A stretch of DNA of 64,000 nucleotides, taken from an uncultured Carboxylicivirga sp. Lineage in GTDB: Bacteria; Bacteroidota; Bacteroidia; Bacteroidales; Marinilabiliaceae. The notes under the pieces were generated by a model, which was not told where the DNA came from, made no database searches, and worked only from the letters and a program-made list of their open reading frames with translations. Positions 19,054 through 26,242 of the stretch are shown here, piece by piece (the first letter of the stretch is position 1; every line of letters begins with the position of its first letter). Location of the stretch: NCBI RefSeq assembly GCF_963668385.1, contig NZ_OY764327.1:3072501-3136500 (forward strand). Direction: 5' to 3'. The translations under genes were made by a program, and so were the position numbers.

Positions 19054-20229
19054 TTAATCTGCTTTAAGCCTTCTGCTTCGATTTATTTTTTGTTTGAATT
19101 CTTTCATTTCGCCCTCAAACATATCGTACCCAACAAATTTACATTCCAACGGTCCATTGAATAAGGTATATTTATGCTGAGGCCTTAATCCAACGTGTTT
19201 CAATGCTTCATTGTTCGATGTAATCATCCAACATTGCCAGTTATTGAAATCCTTCTTCAAGTGACTACCGATAGATTTGTAAAAACCATTGATATCATCT
19301 TTCTGAAGACGTTCTCCGTATGGCGGATTGGTAATCATCATTCCTCGTGATGCATGTGGCATGTGTTCTTTCATATCAGAACGAACAATACTAATCATGC
19401 GGTTAAAACGGAAATCAAGCGATGTTTTTTTAGCAATATCAACAGCTTGAGGGTTGTTGTCTCCACCAACAATCTTAACACGTGGATAGCTAATTTGTTT
19501 TTCGGCTTCGCTATAAATTTTATCCCAAAGAATTTTATCAAAATCGGCCCAACTCATAAAGCCTAATTTTTTTCTTTTAAATGCAGGAGGCATGTTACAA
19601 GCAATCATAGCAGCTTCCATCAAAATGGTTCCGGTACCACACATTGGGTCAAGCAAAGGAATATCTTTATGCCATTTAACCAATTTAAGCATTCCGGCTG
19701 CTAATACTTCGTTTAATGGTGCTTTATGTCCCGGATCGCGGTATCCTCTGCGGTGCAACGATTCACCTGAACTGTCCAATGAAAGAGTAAATTGATCTTT
19801 AGCAACGTGAACATTGATTTGCAAATCAGGGTCATCAACACTTACTGATGGGCGAATACCTGTATTATCACGAAATTGGTCAACAATTGCATCTTTGGTT
19901 TTTAATGCAAGAAATTTTGTGTGTTTAAAAATATCTCCCGAAGCAACGGCATCAATAGCTAAGGTGCTTTTGGTGGTTAGATATTTCGACCAGTCAAGCT
20001 TTTTAACTTCGCTGTATAACTCGTCTTCGTTTTTGGCTGTGAATTTTGCTATAGGCACTAATACACGTAGTGCTGTGCGTAAATGAAGGTTGGCTTTGTA
20101 CAATAGTTCCTTATCGCCCTCGCACGAAACGGCTCTTTTAAGTTCTTTTACATCCGATGCGCCTAACCCTTTTAGCTCTTCGGCCAATACGCCTTCCAGT
20201 CCGTGGAAGGTTTTAATCAATAATTGCAT
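19054..20229 (-). CDS. THUMP-domain RNA methyltransferase (RlmL-like)
   Basis: 391 residues. The N-terminal THUMP domain (about 1-160) binds RNA. The Rossmann-type methyltransferase follows with LLDPMCGTGTILMEAAMIA as the SAM-binding motif, GGDNNPQAVDIAKK, and the catalytic TNPPYGERL. It matches the N2-guanine methyltransferase half of the fused E. coli RlmKL (m2G2445 of 23S rRNA), without the RlmK half. Target inferred from homology. First gene of a minus-strand operon with a promoter-like element just upstream. Confidence 0.88.
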   Translation of the reverse strand: MQLLIKTFHGLEGVLAEELKGLGASDVKELKRAVSCEGDKELLYKANLHLRTALRVLVPIAKFTAKNEDELYSEVKKLDWSKYLTTKSTLAIDAVASGDIFKHTKFLALKTKDAIVDQFRDNTGIRPSVSVDDPDLQINVHVAKDQFTLSLDSSGESLHRRGYRDPGHKAPLNEVLAAGMLKLVKWHKDIPLLDPMCGTGTILMEAAMIACNMPPAFKRKKLGFMSWADFDKILWDKIYSEAEKQISYPRVKIVGGDNNPQAVDIAKKTSLDFRFNRMISIVRSDMKEHMPHASRGMMITNPPYGERLQKDDINGFYKSIGSHLKKDFNNWQCWMITSNNEALKHVGLRPQHKYTLFNGPLECKFVGYDMFEGEMKEFKQKINRSRRLKAD

Positions 20230-20302
20230 ACCCTAAAATCAGTAAAATAATTGAGTGAATGTGTTTTCACCCTGATTGTTTCCTCGTTTATTAAACAAGC
20301 TG

Positions 20303-20332
20303 CAAAGGTACGAAAGTTACTACATATGGCAA
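20303..20332 (-). promoter_or_regulatory. Bacteroidota-type promoter of the methyltransferase/M16 operon
   Basis: On the minus strand TTG (20330-20332) is followed after 19 nt by TACCTTTG (20303-20310), a good match to the phylum's -33 and -7 consensus. The transcript would start about 65-75 nt before the methyltransferase ATG. Confidence 0.5.
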
Positions 20333-20421
20333 GTATAGAATCGTTAATAAGATACAAAATTAAAGTAACTTTTTTTTTGCTGGAATTTAACGATCAAAAG
20401 GTGCTCAAATTTTATCGAATA

Positions 20422-21330
20422 CTAACCACCTTCGATGGCTTCAATTCCATAATTGGCAAATATTTGAATAGTACGTTTAATCGTTTCTTTAGAAGGTTCA
20501 TGCATGCCATCTCCATTATAAGTAGAGCCCAGCTTAAGATGTTTATTTTTATCAACATCATGATACGGAAGCAGATTAACCAGTTTGGATGACCAATTTA
20601 AACGACTCAAGAATTGAGCACTTGCTTTAATATTTTCCTCATCAGCATTAATACCATCAATTAGAGGAATACGAATCCAGAAATCGGAACCTATTTCGGA
20701 TAAAAGCTGTATATTCTCGTGGATAAGTTTATTTGAAACGCCGGTATATTTCTTATGTTTCTCGTCGTTCATGTGTTTAAGGTCAATCAGAAATAATTCG
20801 GTTTTTTCAGCCACCTGTTTTACAATTTCTGATCGGCTAAATAAAGAGGTGTCAACCACCCGGTGTATATGACGCTGACCGCACTTATCCAATAATTCAA
20901 GAAGCGTTTTGTAATGCATCAATGGTTCACCACCTGAGAACGTAACACCACCGCCCGACTGATCAAAAAAGAGCGATTCACTCTCGATGGTTTTTAACAG
21001 ATGGTTGATATCCATCTGTTCACCACTCATCTCTATGGCTTTGGTTGGGCATACTTCGGCACATATGCCACAGGCTGTACATTTATCCCAGTCGGTAACA
21101 ATGCCATTCGGTGTTAATTGTAAAGCGTCATGAGGGCATACCTCAATACAGATTTGTGCTCCTATACACTTTTGCTTTGAGTACATTTTTTGCGTTTGTG
21201 GCGAGATGCTTTCAGGATTGTGACACCACACACAGCTTAACGGACATCCTTTAAAAAAGATGGTGAGGCGAATGCCTGGTCCGTCGTTGATGGCATAGCG
21301 TTTTATATCAAAAATAAGGCTGTTGCTCAT
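20422..21330 (-). CDS. Glycyl-radical enzyme activase (radical SAM), HypE-like
   Basis: 302 residues. The radical-SAM cysteines are in FKGCPLSCVWCHNPE (C-x3-C-x2-C). Two ferredoxin-type 4Fe-4S clusters are inserted right after (C-x-x-x-x-x-C-x-x-x-C-P and CTACGICAEVCPTKA), as in activases of glycerol-, choline- and hydroxyproline-type glycyl-radical enzymes. GGGVTFSGGEPLMH is the SAM-binding strand. It would abstract H from the conserved glycine of the enzyme encoded 185 bp upstream to form the stable radical under anoxic conditions. Partner assignment is by position and family. A 10-bp stem-loop lies between the two genes. Confidence 0.9.
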   Translation of the reverse strand: MSNSLIFDIKRYAINDGPGIRLTIFFKGCPLSCVWCHNPESISPQTQKMYSKQKCIGAQICIEVCPHDALQLTPNGIVTDWDKCTACGICAEVCPTKAIEMSGEQMDINHLLKTIESESLFFDQSGGGVTFSGGEPLMHYKTLLELLDKCGQRHIHRVVDTSLFSRSEIVKQVAEKTELFLIDLKHMNDEKHKKYTGVSNKLIHENIQLLSEIGSDFWIRIPLIDGINADEENIKASAQFLSRLNWSSKLVNLLPYHDVDKNKHLKLGSTYNGDGMHEPSKETIKRTIQIFANYGIEAIEGG

Positions 21331-21375
21331 TGGTTATTATTGATCAGAGATGAAAGTAAAGTCAATGAAAATAGT

Positions 21376-21418
21376 AGCCAAATCCAAAGATGACTATTGT
21401 ATCTCCGCGGATTTGGCT
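21376..21418 (-). promoter_or_regulatory. Stem-loop between glycyl-radical enzyme and activase genes
   Basis: AGCCAAATCC at 21376-21385 is the exact complement of GGATTTGGCT at 21409-21418, with a 23-nt loop. On the minus-strand message it falls about 100 nt after the enzyme stop. Only a weak T-tract follows (TACTATTTTC), so a partial terminator or an RNA-processing/stability element is more likely than a full stop. Confidence 0.55.
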
Positions 21419-21514
21419 GTGTATTTTGTTTTTAGAATATCAGATTACTAAAATGTTTTTTGTGTTCATGTAATCATTCTAACAATCTAATATATAATTA
21501 TCTAAAATCTGTTT

Positions 21515-23968
21515 TTAGAATGATTCGTTCTCGGTACGGTCAATTACTTCCTGTTGTAGGTCGGCATTCATATCGTTAAAATAATCACTATAACCGGCCA
21601 TACGAACCAATAAATCTTTATAATCATCCGGATTTTGCTGTGCGGCATACAAAGTTGCAGTATCTACAATATTAAACTGAACATGGTGACCACCCAAAGC
21701 AAAATAACTTCTGATTAACTGACTTAACTTGGCAATGTCCTGATCGCGTTTCAACAAACTAGGTAAAAAACGAAGGTTCAACAAAGTTCCTCCCGACATG
21801 GTCTGATCCAGCTTGGTTAGCGATTTGACAACAGCTGAAGGCCCATGCGTATCAGCCCCGTGAGATGGAGAAGTGCCATCAGAAATAGAACGACCTGCTA
21901 ATCTGCCGTTAGGTGTAGCCCCCATTACTTTACCAAAATAAACATGACAAGTAGTACTTAGCATATTCAAATAAAACTGTTCTCCCTTGGTATTTGGTTT
22001 TCCGTCGATGGCTTTTAATAAATCATCATACACCGTTAATGCAATATGGTCGGCATGAGGATCATCATTACCAAAAAATGGAGTATTGTTCATAATAGTT
22101 TGACGAAGAATTTCTTCTCCTTCAAAATCTTTTGCTACTGCAGTCAAAATCTTATCCATGCTGAAAGTATTCTTTTCAAAAACATGGTGTTTTAATACTG
22201 ATAAACTATCGGTTACTGTACCTAAGCCGGTACACTGAATGTAATTGGTGTTGTAACGAGGCCCGCCATTGTAATAATCTTTTCCTTTGGTGATACAATC
22301 ATCTATAACAACCGATAGGAAAGGAGCAGGTGCATATTTGGCAAACATCTGGTCGATGTAGTTGCTTACTCGCACTTTCTGATCAACTACAAAATTTAAT
22401 TGCTTTACAAAGGCTTCGTAAAGCTCTTCGTATGATTTAAAATCGCGAGGATCGCCTGTTTCAATACCTGCTTTTTTGCCGGTAACCGGATCGATACCAT
22501 TATTTAATGTTACTTCCAGAATCTTAGGAACGTTGAGGTAGCCTGTTAGCAAGTAGGCTTCCTTACCAAAAGCACCTACTTCAATACAGCCACTGCAACC
22601 ACCTTCGCGGGCATCTTGCAATGATTTACCCTGACGCAATAATTCCTGTATATAAATGTCGGGATTGAAAACTGAAGGGTATCCATGACCCTGACGAATT
22701 ACCTTACATCCTTCTTTTAAGAATCGATCGGGTGTTTTTGAACTTACATGAATGGAGCTGCCGGGTTGAAGAATATGCAAATCTTCAATAATTTCCAGCA
22801 TGATATATGAAACTTCATTTACACCATCCAAACCGTTGGGTGTAACACCACCAATGTTGATATTGGTAAAGTCGTTATAGGTTCCACTTTCGCGGGCGGT
22901 AATTCCTACTTTTGGAGGTGCAGGGTGGTTGTTCACTTTAATCCAGAAACACGATAGCAATTCTTTAGCTTCTTCGCGGGTTAGAGTGCCATCTGCTATT
23001 TCTTTTTCATAGAAAGGAGCCAGGTGCTGATCGAAATGCCCCGGGTTCATAGCATCCCAACCATTGAGTTCGGTTACTGTTCCTAAGTGAACAAACCAAT
23101 ACATTTGAATGGCTTCCCAAAACGTACGAGGCGCATTGGCCGGCACCCAACGGCAAACTTTAGCAATTTTTAAAAGCTCTGCTTTGCGTTTCTCATTGCT
23201 TTCTTTGGTAGCCAATTTTTCGGCTAATTCAGCATGTCGTTCTGCAAATAATATGGTAGCATCACATGAAATATCCATAGCTTTCAGTTGCTCCAATTTG
23301 TCGGTAGCTTCCACATCATTCATAAAATCAAGGCGGGCGATTTCTTCAGCTATCTGAGCTTTAAAATCGTTCATTCCCATTCGGTAGATTTTGCCATCGA
23401 GAGCAGTGTGGCCCGGAGCTCGTTGTTCCATAAACTCAGTGAACAGCCCAACTTCATAGGCAGCTTTCCATTCTTCAGGTACATGATTAAAAATGCGTTC
23501 GCGCTGAGTTCGACCTTCCCAATAGGGGATTACTTCACGCTCATAAGTATCAATATCTTCCTGGCTGATGGTGTATCGTTGTAATTCGCGGGTGTTTAGT
23601 ACGTGCAAATCTTCAACACTGTGACAGGTTAATTCAGGAAAGGTAGGAACGGCTTTAGGCACCGGACCACGTTCTCCCAAAATTAATTCGTCATCACCCA
23701 GGTATATGGTTTTCTTCTTGCAGATCTCCAGATAATTCAGTGCTCTTAAAACCGGAATTGAATATTTTCCATAATTTTCTTTGTAAAATTCAGTTTCGAT
23801 AAGTGCTCGTTCGATTGACAATGATGGTTGTGTGTCAACCGATAATTGTCTCAAACGTTGAATGCGCTCGTTCATGCCTGGAATTGATCGTTCCGTTTTT
23901 TCGCTATAGTAATTTCCTTCGGAATTAGCTGCACGTTGAGGTGTAGCCAAAGTTTGTTTAGTGTTCAT
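21515..23968 (-). CDS. hypD: Glycyl-radical dehydratase, trans-4-hydroxy-L-proline dehydratase type (HypD)
   Basis: 817 residues from the ATG at 23968; a Met 31 codons further in (23875) would match the shorter N-terminus of clostridial HypD. The active-site Cys loop reads GGCSGCIEVGAFGKEAY and the radical Gly (about residue 792) is in LVRMAGYSDYFN. Long stretches recall HypD: TEFMEQRAPGHT, MYWFVHLGTVTELN, NNHPAPPKVGIT, YLNVPKILEVTLNNG. HypD removes water from trans-4-hydroxy-L-proline to give 1-pyrroline-5-carboxylate, which proC then reduces to proline; no proC is in this window. Other dehydratases of the same superfamily remain possible. The activase follows on the same strand. Confidence 0.8.
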   Translation of the reverse strand: MNTKQTLATPQRAANSEGNYYSEKTERSIPGMNERIQRLRQLSVDTQPSLSIERALIETEFYKENYGKYSIPVLRALNYLEICKKKTIYLGDDELILGERGPVPKAVPTFPELTCHSVEDLHVLNTRELQRYTISQEDIDTYEREVIPYWEGRTQRERIFNHVPEEWKAAYEVGLFTEFMEQRAPGHTALDGKIYRMGMNDFKAQIAEEIARLDFMNDVEATDKLEQLKAMDISCDATILFAERHAELAEKLATKESNEKRKAELLKIAKVCRWVPANAPRTFWEAIQMYWFVHLGTVTELNGWDAMNPGHFDQHLAPFYEKEIADGTLTREEAKELLSCFWIKVNNHPAPPKVGITARESGTYNDFTNINIGGVTPNGLDGVNEVSYIMLEIIEDLHILQPGSSIHVSSKTPDRFLKEGCKVIRQGHGYPSVFNPDIYIQELLRQGKSLQDAREGGCSGCIEVGAFGKEAYLLTGYLNVPKILEVTLNNGIDPVTGKKAGIETGDPRDFKSYEELYEAFVKQLNFVVDQKVRVSNYIDQMFAKYAPAPFLSVVIDDCITKGKDYYNGGPRYNTNYIQCTGLGTVTDSLSVLKHHVFEKNTFSMDKILTAVAKDFEGEEILRQTIMNNTPFFGNDDPHADHIALTVYDDLLKAIDGKPNTKGEQFYLNMLSTTCHVYFGKVMGATPNGRLAGRSISDGTSPSHGADTHGPSAVVKSLTKLDQTMSGGTLLNLRFLPSLLKRDQDIAKLSQLIRSYFALGGHHVQFNIVDTATLYAAQQNPDDYKDLLVRMAGYSDYFNDMNADLQQEVIDRTENESF

Positions 23969-24041
23969 TTTTGAAATAATAATCGTGATAAATGGAGTTG
24001 AGTATAAAAGCAATGAAAAAGGTTGAAATGCATGAGTATAC

Positions 24042-24060
24042 CTTCTTCATTCAGAAGAAG
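24042..24060 (-). promoter_or_regulatory. Small hairpin in the hypD upstream region
   Basis: CTTCTTC and GAAGAAG (24042-24048, 24054-24060) form a 7-bp stem with a 5-nt loop about 75 bp before the hypD ATG. It could be a leader hairpin or an operator; nothing more can be said. Confidence 0.3.
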
Positions 24061-24133
24061 TGTTACCCGAGATAGACAATCAGGCACTCAAATAATTTCT
24101 TGTAAGTCTTAATAAACACGATATCTTAATTGA

Positions 24134-24151
24134 TTGAGTAAAAATACTCAA
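24134..24151. promoter_or_regulatory. Perfect dyad upstream of hypD, possible operator
   Basis: TTGAGTA-AAAA-TACTCAA is a perfect 7-bp-arm inverted repeat, about 166 bp upstream of the hypD start. The TTGA/TCAA ends recall CRP/FNR half-sites, but the 10-nt distance between them is wrong for the classical N6 spacing. A regulator site for the anaerobic enzyme is an inference. Confidence 0.3.
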
Positions 24152-24299
24152 AAAAGCAATTGTATGTTTGATTAAATATGAAAAAAATAGAGTAATCACT
24201 GTGTTTTTTTTGTTTAAATGTTATCTATTGTTAGCAAAAATGTTAACTACCTATTGAAATTCATGGGGGGCTATTGATTTTAGAATGATATTTTCATAA

Positions 24300-24328
24300 T
24301 TTGAAATTAGATTATTTTAATAGATTTA
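24300..24328 (+). promoter_or_regulatory. Candidate promoter of a small RNA
   Basis: TTTG at 24300-24303 and TAGATTTA at 24321-24328, 17 nt apart, are a near match to TTG/TAnnTTTG. They precede a non-coding stretch that ends in a strong terminator. Confidence 0.3.
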
Positions 24329-24334
24329 GTTGAT

Positions 24335-24474
24335 AATGTAATTATCGGACACCCAATACTACTTGTAGTATAACCAACCTATTCCGAATTCAACTTCTTA
24401 ACCAGGCAACGGCCTAACCAATAGGAATAGGACCCACTTCAACGAAATGGTGTAATGTTGAGGTGGGTTTTTTA
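24335..24474 (+). ncRNA. Candidate structured small RNA ending in an intrinsic terminator
   Basis: No ORF, but a run of ordered inverted repeats. Hairpin A: ATACTAC/GTAGTAT (24356-24371). An 8-bp outer stem CCTATTCC (24378-24385) with GGAATAGG (24424-24431) encloses an inner AGGC/GCCT hairpin (24404-24415). Immediately after comes a 12-bp terminator stem (24432-24443 with 24457-24468, one G-U pair) and six T. The hypD gene upstream runs the other way, so this terminator has no protein-coding gene to serve, and a promoter-like element lies at 24300-24328. A leader or attenuator of the patatin gene (start 24575) is the alternative, but that gene has its own promoter-like boxes after the terminator. 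Confidence 0.42.
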
Positions 24475-24517
24475 TGGAATAGGATTACTATTTTTTAAGT
24501 AACCGTTGGTTTCCTTC

Positions 24518-24546
24518 TTGATCTTATCTGATAAAACCTATATTTG
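24518..24546 (+). promoter_or_regulatory. Bacteroidota-type promoter of the patatin gene
   Basis: TTG at 24518-24520 and TATATTTG at 24539-24546, 18 nt apart, fit the TTG/TAnnTTTG consensus. A start near 24553 leaves a leader of about 20 nt before the ATG at 24575. Confidence 0.45.
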
Positions 24547-24574
24547 ATTATCAAAATAACTTAACATCTTAACT

Positions 24575-25777
24575 ATGTATAAGATTCTATCGCTTGATGG
24601 CGGCGGGAGTTGGGCAATATTGCAGTTGCTTACCTTGCAAGATCGCTACGGTGATGTTACAGGGCATGAGATACTAAAACAGTTCGATTTAGTTGTGGCT
24701 AATTCAGGAGGAAGCATTGTATTGGCTGCTTTGGCTGAAAACTGGAAACTAAGTAAGGCCTTAACCTTGTTTCAGGATAAGGAAACTCGCGAAAGTATTT
24801 TTAAAGCCAATACTTTCCGAAATCGTTTTTTTCCAGTTGATTATCTACGAGCTCTGGGTATTCCGTTTGGACCCAAATATAGTTCAAAGCAAAAGCTGCA
24901 AGCCTTTAGTAACTTATTTAAAGAAGTCAATAAAAGACAAATGGAAGAGCTCCCTGTTTTTATTGGAAAGGAGAGTTTGAAGATTGTGGTGGCTACATAC
25001 GATGCCTTAAATAATCGGGCTAAATTTTTCAAATCATATCGAGGTCATTCTGATGATTATGATTCGGTGCGTTTAACGCAGGCTATTCATGGATCGTCAA
25101 ATGCTCCGGTTCAATATTTCGATTTTCCGGCACGATTTAAAGCTAAGAACAGTGAGGTGTATTACGAATTGTGGGATGGTGCTCTGGGTGGTTTTAATAA
25201 TCCTATTTTGGCAGGACTAATCGAAGCTTTTAAGTGTGGTGTTGATCTGAAAGAAGTGAAAATAGTATCGCTTGGGACAGGTAACAAATTGATATCTGTT
25301 AAAGCTAAAGAAGAATATTGGAATGCCAAACAAACATCTATTCGATACAGAAGAAAGAAATGGGCTTTCGCTAAGTTAAAGCCTCAGGTTCGATTTTTCG
25401 GGGAAACCGTATTGAATCAAGCTAAAACCATTCTTTATCAGCCACCAGATTGGGCTAATTATGTAACTATGATGTTTTTGAAAGCCACCGGTGGTGAACA
25501 GTTTGAGCAACAGGTTATTCGTTTGTCACCTTTAATTCATTTTGATGAGAACGTGCCTGAAGAATCAAAAGAATTGGTGAATGTTCTTTACGATTTGGAT
25601 ATGGACTTAACTAAAGACGAACAGATAAACGAATTAATCCGTTGTTATGAAAGCTGGAAAGCTGGAAAACTTTTGAATCAGCCATTGGCACTAAAGGTGA
25701 AGCGCGATAATAATGTGATTTATCTGAATGGAGACAGAAGTTATCAACGGGCCATGGAAAGGTGGCGAGCCATTTAG
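24575..25777 (+). CDS. Patatin-like phospholipase family protein
   Basis: 400 residues. The oxyanion loop DGGGS is at residues 8-12 and the serine region reads VVANSGGSIV (about 41-50). The usual G-x-S-x-G elbow is A-N-S-G-G, so its first glycine is alanine. The second catalytic residue is in WDGALGGFNNP (about 206), the D-G-(A/G) motif. Patatins hydrolyse acyl ester bonds in membrane lipids. There is no signal peptide, so it is cytosolic. No nucleotidyltransferase, E1/E2 or other CBASS gene is adjacent, so a defence role is not supported. It follows the candidate small RNA and looks monocistronic. Confidence 0.8.
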   Translation: MYKILSLDGGGSWAILQLLTLQDRYGDVTGHEILKQFDLVVANSGGSIVLAALAENWKLSKALTLFQDKETRESIFKANTFRNRFFPVDYLRALGIPFGPKYSSKQKLQAFSNLFKEVNKRQMEELPVFIGKESLKIVVATYDALNNRAKFFKSYRGHSDDYDSVRLTQAIHGSSNAPVQYFDFPARFKAKNSEVYYELWDGALGGFNNPILAGLIEAFKCGVDLKEVKIVSLGTGNKLISVKAKEEYWNAKQTSIRYRRKKWAFAKLKPQVRFFGETVLNQAKTILYQPPDWANYVTMMFLKATGGEQFEQQVIRLSPLIHFDENVPEESKELVNVLYDLDMDLTKDEQINELIRCYESWKAGKLLNQPLALKVKRDNNVIYLNGDRSYQRAMERWRAI

Positions 25778-25854
25778 ATCTGTTAGAAATAGGAACCGTT
25801 TGGTATTAATATAATGAAGGTAGTATTTTAGGGATACCCTAATTATTTTCGTGA

Positions 25855-26106
25855 AAAAAAAAGTGTCATAGTGCCGATGATGGATGTCTGAAGCGAAAGT
25901 GTAAAGGGGGTTACGGTTGTTCTGTAGAAAAGAAAGTATTGCAGATTTGTTATCAGTGCAAAAACTATCTGTGTAGTAGGTTTAGACCATTTACCAATTA
26001 TTGGATGTAACATGGTAAATATCTGTTCAAAAATCATGCAATGATGAAAGATATCGGCGTGGATAGTTTTATTGATGAGGTGGTGAAGAGTTTCATAAAT
26101 AGATAA
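25855..26106 (+). pseudogene. Decayed remnant of a DUF3795-like cysteine-rich protein
   Basis: One reading frame from 25855 to TAA at 26104-26106 reads like protein but is broken by a TAA at 26008-26010 and has no start codon or N-terminal half. The first part (about 51 codons) is Cys-rich: CHSADDGCLKRKC, then ICYQCKNYLCSRF, the C-x-x-C-x-x-(Y/F)-x-C-x-x-F pattern of DUF3795 proteins. After the stop the same frame gives DIGVDSFIDEVVKSF, similar to the C-terminal helix of that family. The match is by eye and the region is otherwise non-coding (25778-26242). Confidence 0.4.
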
Positions 26107-26242
26107 TAGTTTTATGCTCGATAATAGAGTGAGAGAAGTTTAATATGGAATGTTTTTTTGTTTATTGCTTGAAAAAAGATGTGGTATATTAATCAAAATC
26201 TACATTTTTGCATTTGATATATACTAATTTGATAACGTATAA

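Noticed and set aside
20251-20592. 113-residue plus-strand ORF over the activase 3' end
   Set aside because: It overlaps the activase coding sequence and the methyltransferase promoter, with no family features.
24134-24151. FNR/CRP box upstream of hypD
   Set aside because: TTGA and TCAA are separated by 10 nt, not the 6 nt of the classical site; kept only as an unnamed dyad.
24575-25777. Patatin as part of a CBASS-type defence system
   Set aside because: No CD-NTase, HORMA/TRIP13 or E1/E2 gene is adjacent; the neighbours are metabolic or unrelated.
25843-26037. 64-residue minus-strand ORF
   Set aside because: Lies antisense to the DUF3795-like remnant, has no start context and no recognisable sequence.
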